Below are positions 24,610-32,003 of a stretch of 64,000 nucleotides of DNA, one piece after another. Within the stretch, counting starts at the first letter, position 1. Each line of letters begins with the position of its first letter. The notes beneath the pieces are model-generated. The model was not told the DNA's origin. It did not search any database and worked only from the letters and a program-made list of their open reading frames with translations. The position numbers were made by a program, and so were the translations under genes. The stretch is taken from assembly GCF_014230305.1 (NCBI RefSeq), contig NZ_JACLAU010000001.1:1-64000 (forward strand), read 5' to 3'. Origin of the DNA: Novosphingobium aerophilum. GTDB lineage: Bacteria; Pseudomonadota; Alphaproteobacteria; Sphingomonadales; Sphingomonadaceae.

Positions 24610-26034
24610 CTACAGCGGTGGGCGTCGACCGGCCCAAGGGGCCGCCGCCTCGACCTGCCCGGCCAGGCGGAACAGCAGGTCCTCCTCGCCATAGCGGCCG
24701 GTCACCATGATCCCGATCGGCAGGCCCTGCGCCGAGGTGCCGAGCGGCAGCGACATGCTGGGCTGGCCGGTGCCATTGAAGATCCCGGTGAAAGCGGTGA
24801 ATCCGCCGACCAGTTGGCCCCAGTCCTGCAGCGGCAACCCGGTGGACAGCCCGATCCGGCCGAGTGGCGGCGGGAGGGTGGTGAGCGTGGGCGAGAGGAT
24901 CACGTCGAACCGCGTCATGAACCGGGCGATCGCCACGGCCGCGGCCTGGTAGGCATTGTTGCCGCGGACGAAGTCGCGCCCGGTGGTCATGGTGCCGTAG
25001 CCGACGATCTCCAGCGTGGTCGGCTCGAGCCATTCGGGCCCCAGCGTCACGCCCAGCGCGCGGGCCCGGTCCTCGCATTCGGCGGCGACCGAGGATGCCA
25101 TCAGGGCGAAGCTGCTTTCCGCGATCGCGGCGAAATCGATCTCCGGAGCCGCCTCCTCCACCACGTGCCCCAGCCCGGCGAGCAGGTCTGCCGCCGCGCG
25201 GGTGGCCGCGATCACCTCGGCATCGACCGGGGCCCCGGAAAAGGGGGACAGCATCAGCGCCACCCGCAGCGCACCGGGATCGCGCCCGACCTCGTCCAGA
25301 TAGGGGCGCTGCGGCGGCGGTGCCACATAACGCGATCCGGGCTCCGCCCCGTGGGTGGCGTCGAGGATCGCGGCCGAATCCCGCACCGAGCGGGTCACCG
25401 CGTGGTGCACCGACATGCCGCCCCAGCCCTCGGTCCGCGACGGGCCCATCGGCACCCGCCCGCGTGACGGCTTGAGGCCGAACAAGCCGCAGCACGATGC
25501 CGGAATGCGGATCGAGCCGCCGCCATCCGTGGCATGGGCCGCGGGCAGCACCCCTGCCGCGACCGCGACCGCCGCCCCGCCCGACGATCCGCCGGCGACA
25601 TGGGCCGGGTTCCACGGGTTGCGCGTGGCGCCGGTCAGGGTGCTTTCGGTCGTGCCGGTCAGCCCGAATTCCGGGGTGGTGGTCTTGCCGAAGATGGCGA
25701 AACCCGCCCGCCGGATGCGGGTCACCAGTTCGGAGGTGACCGCGGGGCGATGGCCCCGGTGCAGGCGGCTGCCGCTTTCGGTCAGCTCGCCGGCGATGTG
25801 GGTGTTGAGATCCTTGAGCAGCCACGGCACACCCCGGAACGGTCCGTCCGGCAGCCCCGCAGCCACGGCCTCGCGCCCCAGATCATAGAGCCGGTGCGCC
25901 AGGAAGTTGAACCGCGGATCGAGCCGCTCGGCGCGGGTGATCGCCGCCTCGAGCAGCTCGGCGGGCGCCACCTCGCCGGCGCGAACCAGCGCGGCCAGGC
26001 CCAGCGCGTCGTGACTGTCGAGTACCTCTTCCAT
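24610..26034 (-). CDS. amidase-signature family hydrolase
   Basis: A 474-residue amidase. The catalytic triad is visible as Lys74 (WLLKDL), cis-Ser150 (in AGGSSGG) and Ser174 (GGGSIRIPAS), with the 24-residue spacing typical of the family. It hydrolyses a carboxamide or ester; no signal peptide is seen, so it acts in the cytoplasm. The ATG at 26034 was chosen because family homology begins at MEEVLDSHDALGLAALV. It is the last gene of the KshA-CMD-MaoC-amidase group on the minus strand and converges with the PQQ dehydrogenase. Sphingomonads use amidases of this type on conjugated bile salts, but nothing here proves that substrate. Confidence 0.92.
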   Translation of the reverse strand: MEEVLDSHDALGLAALVRAGEVAPAELLEAAITRAERLDPRFNFLAHRLYDLGREAVAAGLPDGPFRGVPWLLKDLNTHIAGELTESGSRLHRGHRPAVTSELVTRIRRAGFAIFGKTTTPEFGLTGTTESTLTGATRNPWNPAHVAGGSSGGAAVAVAAGVLPAAHATDGGGSIRIPASCCGLFGLKPSRGRVPMGPSRTEGWGGMSVHHAVTRSVRDSAAILDATHGAEPGSRYVAPPPQRPYLDEVGRDPGALRVALMLSPFSGAPVDAEVIAATRAAADLLAGLGHVVEEAAPEIDFAAIAESSFALMASSVAAECEDRARALGVTLGPEWLEPTTLEIVGYGTMTTGRDFVRGNNAYQAAAVAIARFMTRFDVILSPTLTTLPPPLGRIGLSTGLPLQDWGQLVGGFTAFTGIFNGTGQPSMSLPLGTSAQGLPIGIMVTGRYGEEDLLFRLAGQVEAAAPWAGRRPPL

Positions 26035-26062
26035 GTCGTGCGACCTTCCTGCCGTGTATCCG

Positions 26063-26569
26063 CTAGTCCCCCGGGCCGCCGGTCGACTCTGGCGCGGGAT
26101 AGAAGCGGCTGAGGGAATCGAGCACGCAGGCTGGCTTGGCGGCGGGCTGGCCGGGCGCATCCTGGTCCTCCACCTCCACCGTCACGCGCACGACGAGCTG
26201 GATCGCACCCTGGCGTTCCTCGACCGCAACGATCTCGCCCCCGGCCCGGATGCGGCTGCCGACCCGGACCGGAGCGAGGAACCGCAGGCGATCGATCCCG
26301 ACATTGATGGCGTGAGTGAAGCCGCGGATCTCGATCAGATCGGGCATGAACAGCGGCACCAGGCTCACCGTCAGGAAACCATGGGCGATAGTCCCGCCGA
26401 ACGGGCCCTGCCGCGCCCGTTCGACATCGACATGGATCCACTGGTGGTCCCCGGTGCAATCGGCAAAGGCATCGACCCGGCCCTGCCCGATCTCCAGCCA
26501 GCCGCTGGGGCCCAGCCGGGTCCCTTCCTGCCCGAGCAGGTCTCGCGGGCTGGCATAGCGTCTGGTCAT
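26063..26569 (-). CDS. MaoC-like (R)-specific enoyl-CoA hydratase
   Basis: A 168-residue single hot-dog-fold protein. The active-site motif FADCTGDHQWIHVDVERA contains the conserved Asp and His of R-hydratase 2, and GPFGGTIAHGFLTVSL follows as in PhaJ/NodN-like proteins. It hydrates a trans-2-enoyl-CoA to the 3-hydroxyacyl-CoA. The ATG at 26569 matches the family N-terminus. It sits 28 bases before the amidase gene and 19 bases after the CMD gene, within one minus-strand group. Confidence 0.88.
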   Translation of the reverse strand: MTRRYASPRDLLGQEGTRLGPSGWLEIGQGRVDAFADCTGDHQWIHVDVERARQGPFGGTIAHGFLTVSLVPLFMPDLIEIRGFTHAINVGIDRLRFLAPVRVGSRIRAGGEIVAVEERQGAIQLVVRVTVEVEDQDAPGQPAAKPACVLDSLSRFYPAPESTGGPGD

Positions 26570-26588
26570 GGCGCGGGACGACCGGCCC

Positions 26589-27155
26589 TTATTCGGCGGC
26601 GGCAGGCAAGGGTTCGCCGCGCATCGGCGGGGCCGCACAGACGCGATCCCAGCCGAGCACGTGCGCCACCCGGCCCAGCCCCATCCAGGCGGCCACGCAG
26701 TGCGCCAGATCGACCACCTCGGCCTCGGAGTACTGGGCGTTCATCCGCGCCCAGAAGGCCTCGTCGGCGCTGAGCACCTTCGGTTCAAGGGCGAAGCGTT
26801 CGGCGAACTCGATCGCCAGGCGCTCCCGCACCGAGAACAGCGGCGAGTTGGTCCAGTCGACGATCGCGGCAAAGAAGGCCTCGTCCGGCGCGGGGCCGTT
26901 GTATGTGACGGAGCGGGTCGGCGTCTCGCCCGGGACCGAATAGAGCGCCAGCGCATCGCGCGCGGCCCGGAAATCCTGGCAGATCATGCAGCCGTTGAGC
27001 TGCGCGGTGCGCATCCGCGCGGCTTCGAATTCGCGCAGGGACAGGCACGAATGGGTATAGACGGCTTCGGCAAAGCTGCTGCCGGCGCTCACGATTTCCG
27101 GAGCATGGGGGCTGGGCTTCCAGCCGGTGCCTTCGTCCGACGGGGTGATCGTCAT
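26589..27155 (-). CDS. carboxymuconolactone decarboxylase (CMD)/AhpD-like protein
   Basis: A 188-residue all-helical protein. The AhpD-type redox motif is CMICQD in the segment AQLNGCMICQD, followed by FRAARD. The C-terminal VVDLAHCVAAWMGLGRVAHVLGW is the second CMD helix pair. Members with CxxC are either thiol-dependent peroxidase partners or enzymes acting on gamma-lactones; both are possible here. The ribosome-binding site is GAGGAGAG. It lies downstream of the KshA-like oxygenase, with a 167-base gap that contains nothing recognisable. Confidence 0.8.
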   Translation of the reverse strand: MTITPSDEGTGWKPSPHAPEIVSAGSSFAEAVYTHSCLSLREFEAARMRTAQLNGCMICQDFRAARDALALYSVPGETPTRSVTYNGPAPDEAFFAAIVDWTNSPLFSVRERLAIEFAERFALEPKVLSADEAFWARMNAQYSEAEVVDLAHCVAAWMGLGRVAHVLGWDRVCAAPPMRGEPLPAAAE

Positions 27156-27296
27156 GGCTCACTCTCCTCTGCCGGCCCGGTTCTGTCGCCTCGTTCGGGG
27201 CTGCCGGCTACCCCGGGCATTAGGGGTTGCGCAGGTGGCCCCGTCAACCCCGATCTCCGCCGTCCGACCTGCCGCCCCAGCAGCGGCAAAGCCAGA

Positions 27297-27320
27297 GGCA
27301 GCGGCAGCGGCAGCGGCAGC
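27297..27320. repeat. GGCAGC hexanucleotide repeat, four copies
   Basis: Four perfect tandem copies of GGCAGC end three bases before the reverse-strand stop codon of the KshA-like gene. They lie outside the coding sequence. Copy number could vary by slippage and move the 3' end of the reading frame only if the stop codon were lost. Confidence 0.7.
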
Positions 27321-27322
27321 CG

Positions 27323-28402
27323 TCAGGCCGCCTTGTGCCCGGGCCGCTTGTCGAGCGTGACGTGCAGACCGTTGACCCGCGCCTGGAACTCGGGCGCCTT
27401 GTCGCGCGGGTTGTAGAACTGGCGATACCAGGTGCGGACCTTGCCGTAGGGGCCATCCGCGGGGATCGCCAGCGGGTTGAGGCAGGCGCGCTTGTTCGCC
27501 CAGATCTCCACGTCCTGGGCGAAGGCGAGCCGGCTGCCCTCCTGATAGGCCAGGGCCAGGGCCCGATCCTCGGCCGTGGTCTCGCGGCTGCCGTCGTGGA
27601 CCTTGACCATCAGCGCATGCCAGCTCCGGGTGACCCCGTCCTCGACCGGGGTGTTGGCGATCATGATGAAGCTGTCGAATGTCCCGGCCATCTCGGACTG
27701 GAGAAAGCCCGGCCCCTCGTACCAGGTGTCCAGCACCAGCATGTCCTCGGGATTGGCGGTCAGCGTGCGGTGCCCGGCGCTGTAGTACTGGTGGAGGTGG
27801 CCCTCCTTGAAGTCGTTGGCGAAGTACTGCCAGTCGGTCGCGCCGTGGATCGGCACGAAGTGGCCGAAGTCGGCCATGTTGTCGACGATCTCGATCCCGT
27901 GGCTGTTGAGATCGCCCATGTAGTCGATCTTCCATTCGACCCAGCCCGGCTCGCCATAGTGGCCGCCGAAGTTCGCCAGATCGACGTCGGGGGCCAGCCC
28001 TTCGGGATCGTGCCACAGCCACAGGATGCCGGCGCGCTCGACCACCGGGTAGGTCTGCAGCTTGGCGGCTTTGGGGATGAAGTCCGAATAGGGGATGTGG
28101 TTGCAGGCGCCATCGGTGCCGAAGCGCCAGCCATGGAACGGACAGCGGATCGATTCGCCTTCGACATGCTCACCGTCGCGCACGATGTACGAGGTGCTGT
28201 TGCGCGCCAGGTGCGCGCCCATGTGCGGGCAATAGGCATCGACCACATAGGGCGTGCCGCTTTCGCCGCGATAGAGCACCAGGTCCTTGCCGAAGTAGCG
28301 GATTGCGGCGGGAATGCGGGTTGCCTCGCTCGCCGCTCCGATCATGAACCAGCCGCGCGGAAAATCGAATTCGCCCAGGCCGTAGTCGCGCGAGGTCGCC
28401 AT
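27323..28402 (-). CDS. KshA-like Rieske oxygenase (3-ketosteroid 9alpha-hydroxylase type)
   Basis: A 359-residue terminal oxygenase of the KshA/class I monooxygenase group. The Rieske ligands are Cys58/His60 (CPHMGAHL) and Cys87/His90 (CPFHGWRF). The mononuclear iron site is DNMADFGHFVPIHG with the exact Asp178-x2-His181-x4-His186 spacing. The following PVVERAGILWLWHDPEG segment is typical of KshA-like enzymes. In the best-known members it hydroxylates C9 of 3-ketosteroids with electrons from KshB, which is not encoded here. The ATG at 28402 opens the conserved domain. It is divergent from a LysR gene. Confidence 0.9.
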   Translation of the reverse strand: MATSRDYGLGEFDFPRGWFMIGAASEATRIPAAIRYFGKDLVLYRGESGTPYVVDAYCPHMGAHLARNSTSYIVRDGEHVEGESIRCPFHGWRFGTDGACNHIPYSDFIPKAAKLQTYPVVERAGILWLWHDPEGLAPDVDLANFGGHYGEPGWVEWKIDYMGDLNSHGIEIVDNMADFGHFVPIHGATDWQYFANDFKEGHLHQYYSAGHRTLTANPEDMLVLDTWYEGPGFLQSEMAGTFDSFIMIANTPVEDGVTRSWHALMVKVHDGSRETTAEDRALALAYQEGSRLAFAQDVEIWANKRACLNPLAIPADGPYGKVRTWYRQFYNPRDKAPEFQARVNGLHVTLDKRPGHKAA

Positions 28403-28527
28403 TGCATCGCTCCTTGTTCCCGTCCGCGCCTGCCTTCGCCGTTCCGTGACGGCTGTGACGACGCAATAGGCGAAATCATACCGCCGAGAGCCCCGGTTTG
28501 CGAAGCCCCTTGCCTTGCACGGTGCTT

Positions 28528-28541
28528 GTGCAAAAATGCAC
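28528..28541. promoter_or_regulatory. putative LysR-type operator
   Basis: GTGCA-AAAA-TGCAC is a perfect 14-base palindrome in the 157-base gap between the divergent KshA-like gene (28402) and the LysR gene (28560). The position only 19 bases before the LysR start suits autoregulation. LysR binding is inferred from position, not from a known consensus. Confidence 0.5.
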
Positions 28542-28559
28542 GACAGAAAGGGCACGGCG

Positions 28560-29426
28560 ATGGAATGGAGCGATCTGGAGGTCTACCTCGCTGCGGTGCG
28601 CACCGGGTCCTACACGGCGGCCGGGCGGCAACTGGGGGTCAACCGGACCACGATCGGCCGCCGGGTGGACGCCCTGGAACGCAGCCTTGGGGTGGCCCTG
28701 TTCGAACAGACCCCGCTGGGCTATGCCTCCACCCCGGCTGGCGCGCGGCTGCTCGCTGCGGCCGAGGCGATCGAACGCGAGGTGGCGGCGATGCTGGCCG
28801 AGATCGGCGCGGCGGGCCGGCCGACCGCCTCGATCCGCGTCGCCGGCACCGGGGGCATCGGCGCCGAGTTCCTGCCCGAGCTCGCGGCCTTCCGCCAGGC
28901 TCACCCCGACATCCCGGTCGAGCTGCTGGGTGAGCTCGATCCGCTCGACGCGGTGACTCACCGCCGGGCCGATCTGGGTCTGGCGCTGGTGCGGTCGCCG
29001 CCGCTCCACCTGACCGGGGTGGCGATCGGGACCTTGCAGCAGGCCCCCTATGCGCGCCGCGGGACCGCGGCCCTGCCCCCGCTCGGATGGGGCTATGGCT
29101 TCGAGGCGAGCTTGCCCGGCGGGGCCTGGCGCGCGGCCAATCCGGCGGGAGAAGCCGCACGGCTGGCGGGCCTGACCATGGTCAACACCTGGCTCGAGCT
29201 GAAACAGGCTGTACGGGCGGGAATCGGTTCGGCCAGCCTGTGGTGCTTTGCCGCGGATGCCGAACCCGACCTCGTCCGGCTTTCGGCGCCCGATCCGCGG
29301 CACGAGGCCACCCTCTGGCTGGTCCATCGCGCGAAGGCCCCGCCCGGCCCGGCGCTCCAGACGCTGATCGCCTTCCTGGGTGAGGCGATCGGGGAACGGA
29401 TCGGCGGCACTGGTGCCGCGTCCTAG
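28560..29426 (+). CDS. LysR-family transcriptional regulator
   Basis: A 288-residue regulator. The winged helix-turn-helix is WSDLEVYLAAVRTGSYTAAGRQLGVNRTTIGRRVDALERSLG (residues about 3-45, quoted in part), followed by the linker helix and a ligand-binding domain (SIRVAGTGGIGAEFLPELAAF ... HPDIPVELLG). The recognition helix contains NRTTIGRR rather than the commoner SQSAVSRQ, as in the AmpR-like subset with T-V-x-R-R. The ATG at 28560 follows AAAGGG by 8 bases. It probably controls the divergent KshA-CMD-MaoC-amidase unit and itself. Confidence 0.9.
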   Translation: MEWSDLEVYLAAVRTGSYTAAGRQLGVNRTTIGRRVDALERSLGVALFEQTPLGYASTPAGARLLAAAEAIEREVAAMLAEIGAAGRPTASIRVAGTGGIGAEFLPELAAFRQAHPDIPVELLGELDPLDAVTHRRADLGLALVRSPPLHLTGVAIGTLQQAPYARRGTAALPPLGWGYGFEASLPGGAWRAANPAGEAARLAGLTMVNTWLELKQAVRAGIGSASLWCFAADAEPDLVRLSAPDPRHEATLWLVHRAKAPPGPALQTLIAFLGEAIGERIGGTGAAS

Positions 29427-29481
29427 ATGTTTGGCCGCGTTGTCCTGTTCGGCAGATGATTCCCCCCGCTGCGAAAACGCT

Positions 29482-30276
29482 TTAGCGTCCGGCGCCCTTG
29501 GCCTCGGCCACGCCGATCGCCTCGCCCAACGCGGGAATGCCGTTGGCCCGCAGGGCCTCCATGTCGAGCGCGCGGGCCACGCTGAGGATCCCGTACCAGT
29601 CGCGCCCGGGCAGGCCGGCCTGCCGGTCGCGGTCGGCCAGTTCGAGCATTTCGGCGCGTTGGCGCTCCATCACTTCGGCCAGTTGGGCGACGCCGCGCGG
29701 CGAGAGCTTGAGCACCTCCGAGGTGTAGAGCGTGTCCGGCGCAGCATAGTCGAGCTCAAAGAAGGCGGGCTTCATGTGCTGCTCGAACAGGCTGCGCAGC
29801 GGCAGCTTGCGGAACACCAGCGCCCGATCGACCAGTGGCCGCACCCGGCCGCTGCGCAGCCGATCGATCAGGGCCAGCCGCTCGAGCCGGGCCAGCGCCG
29901 CCTCCATGGTCCCGGCCGGCACCTCGAAGTCGGCGGCGATCTCGTCGACCGGCACGCCGTTGAGGATCGCCAGAAACAGGAATGACAGGAAGATGTTGCG
30001 CGACAGCGCCCGTTCCTGGGCCAGGGTCAGTTCGGGCGCCAGTTCGGCCCCCATCTCCTCCGCCTCGCGGGCAAGGTCCCCCAAGGTCAGGCTGACCAGT
30101 CCGGCCAGCCGCTCCAGCCGGTCGATCGTCAGGCCCTTGCCGGCCAGCCAGCGCTTGACGGTGGCCTCCCCGGCGCCCAGCTCCGCCGCCAGCCGCGGCG
30201 CGGTCCAGCCCGCCTGGCGCAGTTGACGGCGCAGCACAGAGAGCATGGCCGGGCCATTCGATTCGGATCGTGTCAT
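29482..30276 (-). CDS. XRE-type helix-turn-helix regulator
   Basis: A 264-residue protein with an N-terminal lambda-repressor-like domain (LRRQLRQAGWTAPRLAAELGAGEATVKRWLAGKGLTIDRLERL, residues about 13-55, partly quoted). It is followed by a helical region of unknown fold (ALSRNIFLSFLFLAIL, AFFELDY, LKLSPRGVAQLAEVMERQRAEML) with no recognised ligand domain. The start is uncertain: Met at 30276, 30285 or 30246 are all in frame. It is encoded just downstream of the pterin dehydratase gene and converges with LysR. Its target genes cannot be inferred. Confidence 0.7.
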   Translation of the reverse strand: MTRSESNGPAMLSVLRRQLRQAGWTAPRLAAELGAGEATVKRWLAGKGLTIDRLERLAGLVSLTLGDLAREAEEMGAELAPELTLAQERALSRNIFLSFLFLAILNGVPVDEIAADFEVPAGTMEAALARLERLALIDRLRSGRVRPLVDRALVFRKLPLRSLFEQHMKPAFFELDYAAPDTLYTSEVLKLSPRGVAQLAEVMERQRAEMLELADRDRQAGLPGRDWYGILSVARALDMEALRANGIPALGEAIGVAEAKGAGR

Positions 30277-30330
30277 GATCCGCATCTCACGCCAGCGTGA
30301 TCCGGTTGGCAAGCGCCTGCGGGCGCCGGA

Positions 30331-30624
30331 TCAGGCGGCCTGTTCGATCGCGCGCGCCAGGGCCACGTCACGGGTGCTGAGGCCGCCGGCGTCATGCGTG
30401 GTGAGCGTGATCTCCACCCGGTTGTAGACGTTGAACCATTCGGGATGGTGATCGGCCTTTTCGGCCTGGATCGCGATCCGCGTCATGAAGCCGAACGCCT
30501 CGGCGAAGTCGCCGAAGCGGAAGGTCTTGCAGATCGCCAGGCCATCCGCGCGCAGGACCCAACCCGGCAGGCTGGACAGGGCGGCATCGCGTTCGGCATC
30601 GGTCAGTCGGGGAACAGTGGTCAT
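30331..30624 (-). CDS. phhB: 4a-hydroxytetrahydrobiopterin dehydratase (pterin-4a-carbinolamine dehydratase)
   Basis: A 97-residue protein with the family motif [18 protein letters not shown] and the later [16 protein letters not shown]; the His-His pair and the downstream Asp are catalytic. It dehydrates 4a-hydroxy-pterin formed by aromatic amino acid hydroxylases, which recycles the pterin cofactor. No phenylalanine hydroxylase gene is in the window. The same fold also acts as a transcription co-factor (DCoH), so a moonlighting role next to the XRE gene is conceivable but unproven. It lies 10 bases behind the SDR. Confidence 0.92.
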   Translation of the reverse strand: MTTVPRLTDAERDAALSSLPGWVLRADGLAICKTFRFGDFAEAFGFMTRIAIQAEKADHHPEWFNVYNRVEITLTTHDAGGLSTRDVALARAIEQAA

Positions 30625-30634
30625 GGCCGCCGTT

Positions 30635-31390
30635 TCAGAACGCCGTGGCGCCGCCGTCAACCACCATTGCATGCCCGGTGACGAAGCTGGCCGCAGGGCT
30701 GCACAGCCAGACCACCGCCTCGGCGATCTCCATCGCGGTGCCGAACCGCCCCAGCGGGGTCATCCCGTCGATCATCGCCTTCATTTCGGGGTTGGCCACG
30801 AGCGGCGCGGTCATCGGCGTCTCGATCACCCCGGGGCAGACCGCGTTGACGCGGATGCCCTGCTTGGCCCAGCGCAGCGCGCCATGGCGGGCGAGGCCGA
30901 TCACCCCGTGCTTGGCCGCGGTATAGGCCGGCTGCGCGCCATTGCCGACCAGGCCATTGATCGATGCGGTGTTGACGATCGCGCCCCCGCCGCGCGGGAG
31001 CATGACCGCGGCCTCCTCGCGCATGCAGCGCATCACCCCGGACAGGTTGATGCCCATGTTCCGTTCCCAGATGGCATCATCGTACTCGTCATCGCCGAGC
31101 CGGTTGATCCCGGCATTGTTGAAGGCGCAGTCGAGCCCGCCGAAGATCTCCACCGCGGCCGCGACCATGGCCTTGACCTCGTCCGCGCGCGCCACGTCGC
31201 ACCGGACAAACGCGGCCCGGCCACCGGCCGCCTCGACCATGGCGACGGTTTCGGCCCCGCCCTCGGCATTGACGTCGCTGACCAGCACGCTGGCGCCGGA
31301 ACGGGCGAAAACCAGCGCCGCGGCGCGGCCGATCCCGCCGCCGGCACCGGTCACCAGCGCCACCTTGCCTTGCAGGCCGTAGTCGATCAT
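30635..31390 (-). CDS. SDR-family NAD(P)-dependent oxidoreductase
   Basis: A 251-residue classical SDR with [12 protein letters not shown], the catalytic Ser in TASINGLVG and YTAAK. The C-terminus has [12 protein letters not shown] and [14 protein letters not shown] after beta2 favours NAD. The ATG at 31390 was chosen over the ATG at 31399 because AAGAGG is then 9 bases away; it would touch the upstream ATG directly. It is the third gene after the TonB receptor at 34.6 kb and the SnoaL protein. Confidence 0.92.
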   Translation of the reverse strand: MIDYGLQGKVALVTGAGGGIGRAAALVFARSGASVLVSDVNAEGGAETVAMVEAAGGRAAFVRCDVARADEVKAMVAAAVEIFGGLDCAFNNAGINRLGDDEYDDAIWERNMGINLSGVMRCMREEAAVMLPRGGGAIVNTASINGLVGNGAQPAYTAAKHGVIGLARHGALRWAKQGIRVNAVCPGVIETPMTAPLVANPEMKAMIDGMTPLGRFGTAMEIAEAVVWLCSPAASFVTGHAMVVDGGATAF

Positions 31391-31430
31391 CGCGGACATC
31401 CTCTTGCTTGGGCTCTCATGCGAGAGTGTT

Positions 31431-31934
31431 TCAGGCGGCGGGGGCCTCGGCCAGGGCCAGGACGGTCACGCTGCCGTCCTCGCCGATCTGCTCGACGATC
31501 TGCGAGGTCACCCGGCTGACCGAATCGACGATCCACCACCGGCCAGCCTCGCGGCGGTAGACATCCTCGTACTCCACCGCGAGCCTTACGACCTGGCGGG
31601 GGCCGGTCAGGATGGTGCGGAAGTTGAGCGACCACAATCCCCGCGCGCTGTCGGGACCGGTCAGGTCGATCGCCCAGTTGGTGGCATGGTGAATGTCATA
31701 GACCCCGCCCTGGCAGGCCATGCTCTCATAGACCGCGACAAAGGCGTCACGCTCGGTGAATTCGGGAAAGCCCTGGTACGCGATGCGGATCGGACCCGGA
31801 GCAAAGCTGTCGCGCACCACATCGACCTGCTTGAGGTCGCAGGCCCGCAGATAGCGCGCCTTCAATGCGCGGATCGCTTCCTTGTCCTCCAGCGCCGCCA
31901 GGCGGGCGGCCAGATCGTCCAGCGAAACCGTCAT
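31431..31934 (-). CDS. SnoaL/NTF2-like protein
   Basis: A 167-residue SnoaL-like protein. The start LAARLAALEDKEAIRALKARYLRACD is the family's first helix; HHATNWAIDL and RWWIVDSVSRVTSQI form later strands. It has no clear catalytic dyad that I can assign. AAGGAG stands 7 bases before the ATG. It lies between the TonB receptor and the SDR gene, so it is probably co-transcribed with both. The hairpin at 31965-31995 separates it from the receptor. Confidence 0.78.
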   Translation of the reverse strand: MTVSLDDLAARLAALEDKEAIRALKARYLRACDLKQVDVVRDSFAPGPIRIAYQGFPEFTERDAFVAVYESMACQGGVYDIHHATNWAIDLTGPDSARGLWSLNFRTILTGPRQVVRLAVEYEDVYRREAGRWWIVDSVSRVTSQIVEQIGEDGSVTVLALAEAPAA

Positions 31935-31964
31935 CCTTCTGCTCCTTGGTCCGGCAAGGCGGAG

Positions 31965-31995
31965 GCCGCGGTCCGACCCGAAGGCGGACCGCGGC
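31965..31995. other. intercistronic hairpin 3' of the second TonB receptor gene
   Basis: GCCGCGGTCCG (31965-31975) and CGGACCGCGGC (31985-31995) form an 11-bp perfect stem with a 9-base loop, starting 9 bases beyond the receptor's stop codon. There is no T-run. As at 18591-18612, it could protect the receptor message or reduce read-through into the downstream genes. Confidence 0.55.
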
Positions 31996-32003
31996 GGCTC
32001 ACC

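Noticed and set aside
24610..26034. Bile salt hydrolase as the name of the amidase
   Set aside because: Only family membership and pathway context support it; no signal peptide or substrate-specific motif was visible, so it is left as a general amidase.
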